From a bacterium (GTDB taxonomy: Bacteria; Elusimicrobiota; Elusimicrobia; Elusimicrobiales; UBA9959): DNA of 61,543 nucleotides. A program made the translations under genes and the position numbers. Below are positions 1 to 8,434 of the stretch, piece by piece (positions within the stretch are counted from its first letter, which is position 1; every line of letters starts with the position of its first letter). The DNA lies in the NCBI GenBank assembly GCA_021786295.1, contig JAJYNO010000011.1, positions 1 through 61,543 on the forward strand. Reading direction: 5' to 3'. Under the pieces are notes generated by a model. The model had not been told where the DNA came from, did not search any database, and worked only from the letters and a program-made list of their open reading frames with translations.

Positions 1-73
1 GATTATGACAGATTTTCAAAGAACAAAACCGGCCACCTGCACGACGGAATATGCTACGCTGGATACTGAGGAT

Positions 74-127
74 TTACCCACTCACTTTGGAGAAGACCCC
101 GTTTTCTTTCTTCTCTTCCTTAGCCAT
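74..127 (-). CDS. possible 17-residue peptide ORF
   Basis: This tiny ORF reads MAKEEKKENGVFSKVSG and stops at TAA. A strong ribosome-binding sequence (GGAGG, 5 nt before the ATG) overlaps the end of the upstream DUF2892 gene, so the two could be translationally coupled. The peptide is charged, has no recognisable motif, and may be a chance ORF or the start of a broken gene. Bases 1-73 show nothing else I can support. Confidence 0.2.
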   Translation of the reverse strand: MAKEEKKENGVFSKVSG

Positions 128-135
128 TCTCCCTC

Positions 136-324
136 CTATTCCGCCAGGCCCATCTTCCTGAACGCCCAGATGGCCGGGCACCATTTCGTGAAAGCCGACT
201 GCAGCAGATTGGCGCCCACGAAGACGGTCAGCCAGATGAACCTGCTGTCATAATAGACCGTAAGCCAGACGCTCAACAGCACCACCGCCCCGGCCAGCAT
301 CCTCAACGCCTCATTGATCCTCAT
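136..324 (-). CDS. DUF2892 (YgaP-like transmembrane domain) protein
   Basis: This 62-residue membrane protein has two predicted hydrophobic helices (about residues 9-24 and 29-44), separated by a short polar turn. A Cys-Pro follows (WCP, residues 48-50). This layout matches the DUF2892 domain, which occurs alone or as the membrane tail of rhodanese proteins such as YgaP. The exact role of the stand-alone form is unknown. The start is supported by AGGAGG at 328-333, 3 nt from the ATG. A palindromic repeat element begins directly upstream at 334, between this gene and the RND pump gene on the same strand. Confidence 0.7.
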   Translation of the reverse strand: MRINEALRMLAGAVVLLSVWLTVYYDSRFIWLTVFVGANLLQSAFTKWCPAIWAFRKMGLAE

Positions 325-333
325 AATCCTCCT

Positions 334-427
334 AAAATAGGGACAGACCCCTATTTAATTCTTCAGTCGCATTGATATCTATAATGTACCGCGCCAATAT
401 GGCAAATAGGTGTCTGTCCCTATTTTA
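334..427. repeat. palindromic intergenic element, copy 1 (GGGACAGAC type)
   Basis: The arms at 334-356 and 404-426 are inverted repeats of 23 bases with one mismatch. Each arm carries the core AATAGGGACAGAC. The loop is about 47 bases and AT-rich. The element lies between the stop codon of the RND gene (429) and the Shine-Dalgarno of the DUF2892 gene. It shares its core with the element at 26007-26085. Such paired, mobile palindromes resemble REP/REPIN-like sequences moved by Y1-type (RAYT) transposases. No transposase is visible in this window. Confidence 0.8.
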
Positions 428-428
428 T

Positions 429-3400
429 TTATTCTCCGGTGTAGCCTTTTTCTTCATCGGTGAGGAGGTGGTCCTGATTCGCGGTGTGCTTCTCGCGGTG
501 GCGACGGATGTGCTCATGGTCGTTCTTGAAGGCCATGTAGTACAGCACCGGCACCGCCACGCGGGAAAGCAGCGTGGCCGCTATCTGGCCGGCTATCAGC
601 GAGATCGCCAGCCCCTGGAAGATCGGGTCGAACAGGATCACGCCCGCGCCGACGATTACGGCCAGAGCCGTCAGCAGCATCGGGCGGAAGCGCACCACGC
701 CGGCCTCGATGACGGCCTCCTTGAGCTCCATGCCTTCGCGCACCTTCAGGTTGATGAAGTCCACCAGGATGATGGAGTTGCGCACGACGATGCCCGCCGA
801 CGCTATGAAGCCGATCATCGACGTGGCGGTGAAGAACGCGCCCATCGCCCAGTGCGCCGGGATGATGCCTATCAGCGCCATCGGGATGGCCGCCATGATG
901 ACGAACGGCGTGATGAAGTCCTCGAACCACGCGACCACGAGGATGTAGATCAGGACCAGCACCAGGGCGAAGGCCAGGCCCAGGTCCCGGAAGACCTCGT
1001 ATGTGATCTGCCATTCGCCGTCCCACTTGATGGCCGTTTCCTTGGTGCTGTCCGGCTGGCGCGTGAAGTACTGCTTTATGTTCGCGCCGCGCGCCTTGGA
1101 GAGGGCGTCTATCTTGGGCTTCAGGTCCAGCACGGTGTAGACCGGGCTGTCAGTGCCGCCGGCGATGTCGGCTGTGACGTAGGCGACGCGCTCCAGGTTC
1201 TTGTGGTAGATGGGCTGGTTCTCCAGGCCGTTCTCCGGCTTGACGAAGCTGGCCATCGGGATGGCCGTCCCGTTGGGGGAAAAGAACTTTATCTTGTTGA
1301 GGGTGGCCAGCGAGCCGCGCTCGTCCGCCGGCAGGCGCAGGCGTATGTCCACGGCCTCGTCCGCGTTCTGGACGTGCGCGGTGTCGATATCCGCCCCGTT
1401 GAGGGCGATCGCGGCCGTCTTGACGATGTCGTCGGCCGCTATGCCGTTGAGGCTGGCCTTCTGCCTGTTGACCACCAGGTCGGTGATCGGCTGCGGGTCG
1501 GGGATGTAGGAGTCCACGTCCACCACGCCGGGCGTGCGCTTGAGCAGACCCTTTATCTCCTCGGCCAGCTCCAGCTGGTCCTTGCGGTTGGGATCGTAGA
1601 CCTCCACCAGCAGAGTGGCCAGCACCGGCGGGCCCGGCGGCACCTCGGCCACCTGCAGGCGAGCGCCGTAGGAGTCGGCTATCTTCTTGAGCGGCCCACG
1701 GACCGCCAGGGCTATCGCGTGGCTCTGGCGGTCGCGCTGGCTCTTGTCGGTCAGGTTGACCTGGATGTCGGCCTGGTAGGGCTCGCTGCGCAGAAAGTAA
1801 TGGCGGACCAGGCCGTTGAAGTTGTACGGGGCGCTGGTGCCCGCGTAGACCTGGAGGTCGCGCACCTCTGGCACGGTGGCCAGGTAGGCCGCCATCTCGT
1901 TGGCGGCCTTCTCGGTGCGCGTCAGCGAGGAGCTCTCCGGCATGTTGATGATGACCTGGAACTCGTTTTTGTTGTCGAACGGCAGCGTCTTGAAGATGAC
2001 CATGCGGAAGGCCACCATCGCGAGGGCCCCCGCCAGCAGCACGGCCGTGGCCAGCATGAAGTTCCTGCCGGCGGCCGGGTCGTAGATGAGCTTGGCCATC
2101 AGCCTGCGGTACCAGCGGTCCAGCAGGCCTTCCTGGGCGTGATCGCAGTGCTTGAGGGGCCATTTCTGCACGACCTTGGCGTAGAGCCACGGCGTGAAAG
2201 CGAACGCGACCCCCAGCGAGAACAGCATGGCCACCGAGGCGCCTATAGGGATCGGGCGCATGTACGGCCCCATCATGCCGCGCACGAAGGCCATGGGCAG
2301 GATGGAAGCGATAACGGTCCAGGTGGCCAGTATCGTCGGGTTGCCGACCTCGTCCACCGCGTTCACGATATTGCGGTAGAGCGAGTTCTTCCGGTTCAGG
2401 ACGCAGTGCCGGTTGATGTTCTCCACGACGACGATCGCGTCGTCCACGAGGATGCCGATCGAGAAGATCAGCGCGAACAGCGTGATGCGGTTGAGCGTGT
2501 AGCCGTACAGGTAGTAGACCAGCATCGTCAGCGCCAGCGTGACCGGGATGGCCACCAGCACCACGGCGGCCTCGCGCAGGCCCAGCGTAAGGGCTATCAG
2601 GACGGTCACGGACAGCGTGGCCAGCAGCATGTGGTAGATCAGTTCGTTGGATTTGTCCTTGGCCGTCTCTCCATAGTCCCGCGTGACCGTGACGTTTACG
2701 CCGTCGGGGATCTCATGGCCCTTCATCCTGTCCACGCGGGCCAGCACCTCGCGGGTGACCTCGGTGGCGTTGGAACCGCGGCGCTTGGCCACGGAGATGG
2801 TGACGGCCGGGCTCGGCGCTGCGCCCTTGGCCGGGGAGGCCGGGCCCTGCACCATCGTGACCGAGCGTTCGTCCTCGTCCGGGCCGTCGTCCACGGTGGC
2901 CACGTCGGACAGCCGGACCGGGCGGCCGTTGTAGACCCCCACTATGAGGTTCCTGAGGTCGTCGGCGTTCTCGATGAACGCGTCCGTCTCGGCCAGCACG
3001 GCGGTGTCGCCCTGGTTGTAGTGGCCGGCCGGCAGCCGCGAGTTGGAGGTCTTTATGATTCCGGCCAGCATCAGCGGCGTCAGGCGGTGGGCGGCCAGCT
3101 TGGCCGGATCGAAATGGACGATGAACTCGCGTTTGTGGCCGCCTATGATGCGGGTCTCCGAGACGTTGTTGACGGCGTTTATCTCGTTCTGGATGCGGGC
3201 GGCTATCAGGCGCAGGTCGTAGTCGTTCTTGCCGGGCCCCCACAGCGTCAGGGCCAGCACCGGCACGTCGTCGATGGAACGGAACTTTATAAGAGGCTGG
3301 CCGGCGTCCTTGGGGAAGATGTCGCGGTTGTCCAGCGTCTTGGTGTAGATGAGGTTGGCGGCCTCCTGCGGGGACATGCCCACCTTGAAGCGCACGGTGA

Positions 3401-3704
3401 ACATGGCGAAGTTGGGGTAGGCGGTGGAGTAGATGTACTCCACTCCGGGGATCTCCCAGAGCTTGCGCTCTCCGACGTCCACCACGTGCTTCTCTATCTC
3501 CTCGGGCGCGGCGCCGTAGAACGGCACCATGATGTCGAACATCGGCACGTTTATCTGCGGCTCTTCCTCGCGCGGGAGCTTGAGCGTGGCGAAGACGCCG
3601 AGCATGATGAAGGTAAGGATAAAGATCGGGGTCAGGCGCGAGTTGATGAAGCCTTTGGCTATGCGCCCTGCCATCCCGTACTTATGGTGCGTTTCGCTTT
3701 GCAT
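429..3704 (-). CDS. RND-family efflux pump inner-membrane permease (AcrB/HAE-like)
   Basis: This 1091-residue proton-driven RND transporter would pump substrates from the inner membrane or periplasm toward an outer-membrane channel. The family pattern is complete: a first transmembrane helix near residue 25, a large periplasmic loop, the TM4 motif GILVDDAIVVVENI with the paired proton-relay Asp residues D421/D422, a second periplasmic loop, and C-terminal helices with GIVVRNSIILVDF. The ATG at 3704 is chosen because AGGAGC lies 5 nt upstream; an in-frame ATG at 3731 lacks this. The TolC-type gene is immediately upstream, 89 bp away. No membrane-fusion (adaptor) gene is next to the pair, which is unusual. 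Substrate cannot be told from sequence. Confidence 0.93.
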   Translation of the reverse strand: MQSETHHKYGMAGRIAKGFINSRLTPIFILTFIMLGVFATLKLPREEEPQINVPMFDIMVPFYGAAPEEIEKHVVDVGERKLWEIPGVEYIYSTAYPNFAMFTVRFKVGMSPQEAANLIYTKTLDNRDIFPKDAGQPLIKFRSIDDVPVLALTLWGPGKNDYDLRLIAARIQNEINAVNNVSETRIIGGHKREFIVHFDPAKLAAHRLTPLMLAGIIKTSNSRLPAGHYNQGDTAVLAETDAFIENADDLRNLIVGVYNGRPVRLSDVATVDDGPDEDERSVTMVQGPASPAKGAAPSPAVTISVAKRRGSNATEVTREVLARVDRMKGHEIPDGVNVTVTRDYGETAKDKSNELIYHMLLATLSVTVLIALTLGLREAAVVLVAIPVTLALTMLVYYLYGYTLNRITLFALIFSIGILVDDAIVVVENINRHCVLNRKNSLYRNIVNAVDEVGNPTILATWTVIASILPMAFVRGMMGPYMRPIPIGASVAMLFSLGVAFAFTPWLYAKVVQKWPLKHCDHAQEGLLDRWYRRLMAKLIYDPAAGRNFMLATAVLLAGALAMVAFRMVIFKTLPFDNKNEFQVIINMPESSSLTRTEKAANEMAAYLATVPEVRDLQVYAGTSAPYNFNGLVRHYFLRSEPYQADIQVNLTDKSQRDRQSHAIALAVRGPLKKIADSYGARLQVAEVPPGPPVLATLLVEVYDPNRKDQLELAEEIKGLLKRTPGVVDVDSYIPDPQPITDLVVNRQKASLNGIAADDIVKTAAIALNGADIDTAHVQNADEAVDIRLRLPADERGSLATLNKIKFFSPNGTAIPMASFVKPENGLENQPIYHKNLERVAYVTADIAGGTDSPVYTVLDLKPKIDALSKARGANIKQYFTRQPDSTKETAIKWDGEWQITYEVFRDLGLAFALVLVLIYILVVAWFEDFITPFVIMAAIPMALIGIIPAHWAMGAFFTATSMIGFIASAGIVVRNSIILVDFINLKVREGMELKEAVIEAGVVRFRPMLLTALAVIVGAGVILFDPIFQGLAISLIAGQIAATLLSRVAVPVLYYMAFKNDHEHIRRHREKHTANQDHLLTDEEKGYTGE

Positions 3705-3741
3705 ATTAGCTCCTGTTGCCGTATTGCACAACTTTCATCGG

Positions 3742-3775
3742 CCCGGGCCCGGGAAAAACCATTCCGGGGCCCGGG
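3742..3775. other. 9-bp perfect GC hairpin between tolC-like and RND genes
   Basis: CCCGGGCCC (3742-3750) pairs with GGGCCCGGG (3767-3775) around a 16-base loop. No T-tract follows on the minus strand, so it is more likely an RNA stability or attenuation structure than a classic terminator. It sits in the 89-bp gap inside the efflux operon. Confidence 0.5.
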
Positions 3776-3793
3776 TGCGCCTTTGGCGCCGGT

Positions 3794-5143
3794 TCAGCTG
3801 CGGGTCCCCAGTTTGTCGGACATGAACTGGACGGCGGAGGCGTCCAGCGTCTCCGAGGCCAGCAGGGCCTGGGCGTGGTAGAGGTTAAGTTTATAGAGGG
3901 TCTCGTAGTAGGCCGCCTGGGCCTGCAGCACGCTGGCCTGGGCGCGCAGCACCTCCAGCACGCTCTGGCGGCCCTGGCGGTAGAGCGGGCGGAAAAGCTC
4001 CAGCGACTTTTCGGCCTTCTTCACCGTCTCTTCGGCCACCGGCAGGGCCTCTTTGGCGGCGCTATAATCGTCGATGGCTTCCGCCAGCTCTATGCCGGCC
4101 TGCTTGCGGGCCTCGTCCGCGCGGGTCCTGGCTTCGTCCGCGGCCGCCTGGGCCTGGTCCTTCTTGGCGAAATAGGCCGGATCGCCTATCGGCATGGTCA
4201 GGCGCACGCCCAGCAGACGGTTGCCCTTGAACTCGGAGAGGCTGTTGGAGTTGGTCTCCCAGGCGCCGAAGGCCTGGATGGTGGGCAGGACCGAGTCCTG
4301 TTGCGTGGCCAGCTTTGTGCCGGCTATCTCGGCCATCTTCCGCATGGCCCTGACGTCGTACCTGCCGGCGGCGGCCGCTTCGAGCGTCCCGCGGTCGAGC
4401 GCGGGGTAGCCCGGATCGGTCAGCTCCCCGGCGGCGTCGGCGGTCCCGGGGAGACCTATCTCTATGCCCAGCTTCTCGCGCTCCAGGTCCAGCGCCCTGT
4501 GCCAGGCCAGGCTGTAGCCTTTGAGGGTGGAGAAAATGGCCTCCGCGCCGTAGTAGTCCGAGCCCAGCACCATCCCCCTGTCCTTGAGCATCTGGGCCGT
4601 GGTCAGTTCGCCGGAGGAGGCTTCTACGCTCTGGTCGGCCAGTTCGGCCAGTTTGGCCTGCAGCAGCACTGTCAGCCACTGGTAGGTGAGCTTGAAGGTG
4701 ATGCCGGCCTTGGCCCTTTCGTAGCCGTCCCTGGCGGCCTCTACGCCCAGCCCGCCCATCTTCACCGCGTTGGAGATGGCGAATCCGGTGAAGAGCGGCA
4801 CTCCGGCCTCTATGCCGCCCATGTAGTTGCGCACCGGGGCCGGGTCGTTGATGTCGGCCAGGGAGGCCATGCTGAAGGTCCCCTGCTTCATCGCGCTGGC
4901 GAAGACGTAGACCGGATCGGTGCCGTCCGTGTAGGCGCCGGTCAGCTGGAAGCCGCCCAGGCGGCTCATCCTGGCCTGCCTGAGACCGGCCTTGGCGCCG
5001 CTCACCTGCTGCGCCTGCGCTTTGACCGTGTTGTCGTTGTCGAGCCCGCGTTTTACGGTTTCCGCCAGGCTCAGGCCGCTCTGGGCCATCGAAGTTAGAG
5101 GGAATATTAATATTAATGCGGCTGGGAACAGGGTTCGCTTCAT
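3794..5143 (-). CDS. TolC-family outer-membrane efflux protein
   Basis: This 449-residue protein begins with a signal peptide (hydrophobic stretch then SMAQ, cleavage near residue 20). It continues as long amphipathic, Ala/Gln/Lys-rich helices in two similar halves, the OEP (outer membrane efflux protein) pattern that builds the trimeric alpha-barrel duct. The C-terminal half contains the RQGRQSVLEVLRAQASVLQAQ-type helix pair usual for the family. Length fits TolC relatives (about 420-490). AGGAGC sits 7 nt before the ATG. It precedes the RND permease gene on the same strand, so the two probably form the outer- and inner-membrane parts of one pump. Confidence 0.9.
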   Translation of the reverse strand: MKRTLFPAALILIFPLTSMAQSGLSLAETVKRGLDNDNTVKAQAQQVSGAKAGLRQARMSRLGGFQLTGAYTDGTDPVYVFASAMKQGTFSMASLADINDPAPVRNYMGGIEAGVPLFTGFAISNAVKMGGLGVEAARDGYERAKAGITFKLTYQWLTVLLQAKLAELADQSVEASSGELTTAQMLKDRGMVLGSDYYGAEAIFSTLKGYSLAWHRALDLEREKLGIEIGLPGTADAAGELTDPGYPALDRGTLEAAAAGRYDVRAMRKMAEIAGTKLATQQDSVLPTIQAFGAWETNSNSLSEFKGNRLLGVRLTMPIGDPAYFAKKDQAQAAADEARTRADEARKQAGIELAEAIDDYSAAKEALPVAEETVKKAEKSLELFRPLYRQGRQSVLEVLRAQASVLQAQAAYYETLYKLNLYHAQALLASETLDASAVQFMSDKLGTRS

Positions 5144-5243
5144 TTAACGCTCCTTAAGTGACTGCGCTAATAAGATGCGCCCAGGGGGGGAAAGTTTCAG
5201 GCCTTTTCCGGCTCGGCGCGGGCCGGAGGCGGGGTGCTGGGTC

Positions 5244-5271
5244 TTGACAAGTCAATCATAATGCTTATAAT
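5244..5271 (+). promoter_or_regulatory. consensus sigma-70 promoter for the clostripain operon
   Basis: TTGACA at 5244-5249 and TATAAT at 5266-5271 are both perfect consensus hexamers with a 16-bp spacer. A start near 5278 would give a leader of about 110 nt before the ATG at 5389. It is the best vegetative-type promoter in the window. Confidence 0.85.
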
Positions 5272-5301
5272 ATAAAGCGCGACCGTCGATGGCCAAGGAG
5301 A

Positions 5302-5367
5302 CACGAGTTTCTTGTGGGACCTAAGACCTATTGACCCGTAGGACTTAGGGCCTTTGATAAAAATCAA
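5302..5367 (+). promoter_or_regulatory. structured 5' leader with three successive hairpins
   Basis: Three inverted repeats follow one another in the leader. CACGAG/CTTGTG (5302-5316) forms a 6-bp stem with one wobble. CCTAAGACCTA/TAGGACTTAGG (5320-5349) forms an 11-base pairing with one mismatch and an 8-base loop, TTGACCCG. TTGAT/ATCAA (5354-5367) has an AAAA loop. The leader is long and structured compared with other genes here. I do not recognise it as a named riboswitch; it could be a cis-regulatory RNA or a protein operator. Confidence 0.5.
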
Positions 5368-5388
5368 GTTGCAGGCGAGAATATTCAT

Positions 5389-6669
5389 ATGAAACGTTCC
5401 TGGATGATGACGCTGGCGGTGTTGGCCGCGATGAGCATGGGCTTGAGCGCCCAGGACCTCCAGTTCGGCGCCCTCCCGGTCCCCTCCGCCGCTGTGCCCC
5501 AGGCCTCCGGCCCGGCCCCGGTGAACGCCGCGGCCCCGGCCCCGGCGGCCCAGCGCGAGTGGCTGGTGCTGGTCTTCATGAACGGGGTGAACAACCTCGG
5601 CATCTGGGGCTGCCTCACCAACAACCTGAACCAGATGGAAGCCGTCGGTTCGACCGATAAGGTCGCCATCCTCGCCGAGTACGGCCTGCTCAGCGCGGGG
5701 GACGCGCAGAGCCTGCAGTTCCAGCAGGGGGCCAAGACGGTCTATATAAAGCGCGACGCCGACACCAACCGCGTCACCTCCCCGGTCGTCTACACCTCAA
5801 ATTTCTCCGACATGGGAAACGCCGACAACCTGGTGCTCTTCGCCAAGCGGGCCCTGCGCCTCTATCCCGCCAAGAAACTGGCCGTCATAGTCTGGAACCA
5901 CGGCGCCGGCCGGCTGGGCATCTCTTTCGACGACGTCAGCAAGAACTACATGCGGGTGGACGACCTGGGGCGCGCCATGGGGCAGATAGCGCAGGCCGCC
6001 GGCCACAAGGTGGACCTTTTCGCCACCGACGCCTGCCTGATGCAGATGGCAAGCGTGGCCTACGAGCTGCGGAACTCCGTGAACGTGATAGTCGGCTCCG
6101 AGGAGACCGTTCCCGGCGACGGATATCCCTATACGCCCATACTGGCCAGCCTGACCGCCGATCCCGGGATGGGCCCGGAGCAGCTGGGCAGCGTAATGGT
6201 GGACGACTATCTGGCCAATTATAATACGGACGCCACCCTGTCCGCGCTGCGCACGGCCGCGCTGCCCGCCTTCGTGCGCGCGCTGGACAACTGGATAGAC
6301 GCGCTGAAGGCGGATCCCAAGGCCTTCGCCGCGGCGGCCGACCCGGCGCTGGGGAGTTCTGTCTCGCATTTCGGCTACGAGGACTCCAAGGACCTGGTGG
6401 ACTATATAGACAGGGTGGACGCCAGCCCGGCCGCCGGCTCCCAGGTGAAGGCCGCCGGCGCCGCGCTGAAGAACTTCATAGAGAACGCGCTGCTGATACG
6501 CTACGGGGCCAGGCCGGCCGCCGACGACACCTATACCGCCGCCAACGGCCTGGCCATATACATGCCGGACCTGCGCTACGATTCCTCCAATTACGAGTCG
6601 CTGTCGTTCTCCGGAGATTCGGAGTGGGGCGATTTCCTGCTGGCCCTGATGCAGAAGAGGCTGAACTGA
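5389..6669 (+). CDS. clostripain-type cysteine peptidase (family C11), secreted
   Basis: This 426-residue protein has a signal peptide (residues 1-21, ending LSAQ), a Pro/Ala-rich linker (about 28-55) and a peptidase C11 domain. The catalytic dyad is visible: His171 in WNHGAG and Cys216 in TDACLMQM, with the family's conserved VGSEETVPGDGYPY segment after it. C11 peptidases cut after basic residues and are often self-activating. Secretion to the periplasm or outside is inferred from the signal peptide. A perfect promoter and structured leader precede it. The next gene starts 1 nt after its stop, so an operon of three is likely. Substrate unknown. Confidence 0.88.
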   Translation: MKRSWMMTLAVLAAMSMGLSAQDLQFGALPVPSAAVPQASGPAPVNAAAPAPAAQREWLVLVFMNGVNNLGIWGCLTNNLNQMEAVGSTDKVAILAEYGLLSAGDAQSLQFQQGAKTVYIKRDADTNRVTSPVVYTSNFSDMGNADNLVLFAKRALRLYPAKKLAVIVWNHGAGRLGISFDDVSKNYMRVDDLGRAMGQIAQAAGHKVDLFATDACLMQMASVAYELRNSVNVIVGSEETVPGDGYPYTPILASLTADPGMGPEQLGSVMVDDYLANYNTDATLSALRTAALPAFVRALDNWIDALKADPKAFAAAADPALGSSVSHFGYEDSKDLVDYIDRVDASPAAGSQVKAAGAALKNFIENALLIRYGARPAADDTYTAANGLAIYMPDLRYDSSNYESLSFSGDSEWGDFLLALMQKRLN

Positions 6670-6670
6670 T

Positions 6671-8434
6671 ATGAAAAAGGGCGCCGCCAAAACCCTGCGT
6701 CTGACCGCCATGGCGGCCGGCCTGCTGTTCTGCGGCCTGGCCGCCGGCGCCCAGGAGGGCCCGGCGGCCCAAAAGCTGGCTTTTTACGAGGCCGCCCTTT
6801 CCAGCGGCAATCCGGCAGCCGCCTCCGCCTATCTGCGCGACGACGCGGCCCGCTCCCTGGCCGAGGCCGACCCGGGGAACGCGGAGAAACTGCTGGGCGA
6901 AGCGGAAGCCCTCAAGGACCTGAAGGACCTGCTGAACATGCCCTGGGACGACGCCAGCGCCAACAAGCTCGGCCAGGCCCTCTCAATAAGGATAGACACC
7001 GGCAAGCCCCTCTGCCAGGTGGGCGTCGGGCCAGAGCCGGAAAAGCTGCTCGCCTGGCTGAACAAGTACGCGCCCGCCTATCCGGCCGACAAACTTTCCG
7101 CGGTGGACAAGGCCATAAGGAAGTGGGACGTGGTCTTCGGCACGGTCACTTTCATGGAGATGAAGTGGTCCAACCCCGGCCCCTCGGTGAGGGTCTACAG
7201 GGACAAGTGGGCCGGCATGACCATAAGGGAGCGCAACGCCGTCATCGAGAACCTGATAAACAACGGCTCGCGCGACAGCTGGAAGTATCTCAAGTACGAC
7301 GACGCGGCCAGCGCCGGCAGCAAGAAGGACTTAGCCATAGGTATAGCCGTGGCCCAGGTCAGGAACTCGGGGGCGCTGTCTCAGAGCCAGATGGCGCAGC
7401 TGGACGGCAAGTCCCTGAGCGACCAGATATACCTGCTTGGCAATATGTTCGACAACAGCGATATACGCGTTAATCCTGACCTGAAGGCCAAGATAAACGC
7501 GGCCCGGGCCTCGCTGCCGCAGGAGGTCCTGCCGGCGCAGCAGCGCCAGCTCCTGGGCGGCATGCTGAACACGGCCGTGGCCAGGGAGCTTTCCGGCACC
7601 CGGGCCGGGGACAGGGCCCTGGCGGCCTTTCCCGGCGGCCTTCGGATAAACGTCGCTCCGGTGGCGGGAGCCTACTCCAAGTACGACCCCGGGACCGGCG
7701 CGATAACGCTGGATTCCGAGACCATACAGCAGTATATGCGCATGAAGGGCTATACCGCCGACTCCCTCATGCGCAACCAGGCCCAGGTGGCGGAGATAGC
7801 GAAGTACATGTCCCCGGCCGTGGTCTACGAGGCCGCCCACAAGTTGCAGGCCGACTGGGCCGCCCAGCGCGGCCTCTACAACCCGCGCGTGCAGGAGGGC
7901 GAGATAGAGGCGATGTCGCTGGAAGGGCTGTACAGCAACGAGAAGCTGGCGCAGGACCCCGCGTTCGGGGACATCATGGCCGGCTCCCGCGATTTCTCCT
8001 CTTACGCCTCCAAACAGGTGGAGATAGCCACGGAGTACAAGCGGGACCGCTCCAAGGATTTCGCCGTCACGGTCCGCCAGAGATACGCTCCGGACATGCC
8101 TTCTCAGGGGTCGGCTTCGGCGGAAGTGCTCGCGGCGGTCACGGCCGAACTTTCCCGCCGCTCTTCGATGGCGGCCGCAGACAGGGCTTCCCTGGACTCC
8201 GCCGGCCTGACCGCGCAGGACGCCATGGCCATGTCCCCGGCGGAGCTCGCCGGTTCTGTACAGGATATGCAGACCCGGGCTCTCGTCAAGATCCAGTCGG
8301 ACCTTTCCCGCCAGGAGGTCTACCGGGACCAGTACAGCAGCTGCCTCAGGCAGAACAGCGACGATATGAAGGCGCTGGAGTCGGGGAAGGTCACGGCTTC
8401 CGCGGGTGCCGTGCCGCCCCCCATGCCGTTATGA
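6671..8434 (+). CDS. secreted protein of unknown function, clostripain operon
   Basis: This 587-residue protein has a signal peptide (MKKGAAKTLRLT then a hydrophobic stretch, cleavage near AGAQ, residue 28). The mature part is Ala-rich and mainly helical by composition. I recognise no named domain. The segment around YEAAHKLQADW is faintly like a degenerate zinc-peptidase helix, but no full HExxH is present. The ATG follows the protease stop by 1 nt, and the next gene overlaps its stop (ATGA), so all three are probably made together. It may be a substrate, inhibitor or partner of the protease; that is inference from position only. Confidence 0.75.
   Translation: MKKGAAKTLRLTAMAAGLLFCGLAAGAQEGPAAQKLAFYEAALSSGNPAAASAYLRDDAARSLAEADPGNAEKLLGEAEALKDLKDLLNMPWDDASANKLGQALSIRIDTGKPLCQVGVGPEPEKLLAWLNKYAPAYPADKLSAVDKAIRKWDVVFGTVTFMEMKWSNPGPSVRVYRDKWAGMTIRERNAVIENLINNGSRDSWKYLKYDDAASAGSKKDLAIGIAVAQVRNSGALSQSQMAQLDGKSLSDQIYLLGNMFDNSDIRVNPDLKAKINAARASLPQEVLPAQQRQLLGGMLNTAVARELSGTRAGDRALAAFPGGLRINVAPVAGAYSKYDPGTGAITLDSETIQQYMRMKGYTADSLMRNQAQVAEIAKYMSPAVVYEAAHKLQADWAAQRGLYNPRVQEGEIEAMSLEGLYSNEKLAQDPAFGDIMAGSRDFSSYASKQVEIATEYKRDRSKDFAVTVRQRYAPDMPSQGSASAEVLAAVTAELSRRSSMAAADRASLDSAGLTAQDAMAMSPAELAGSVQDMQTRALVKIQSDLSRQEVYRDQYSSCLRQNSDDMKALESGKVTASAGAVPPPMPL

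Noticed and set aside
3712-3744. Ten-residue ORF (MKVVQYGNRS) ending at the RND start
   Set aside because: Too short, and no ribosome-binding site; it could be a leader peptide but nothing supports this.
372-3881. Long plus-strand open frame opposite the RND gene
   Set aside because: Translation is His/Arg/Gln-rich low-complexity with no motif; it mirrors the high-GC coding strand of a clear RND gene.
5302-5367. Known c-di-GMP (GEMM) riboswitch in the clostripain leader
   Set aside because: The expected conserved loops of GEMM are not seen; kept as an unnamed structured leader.
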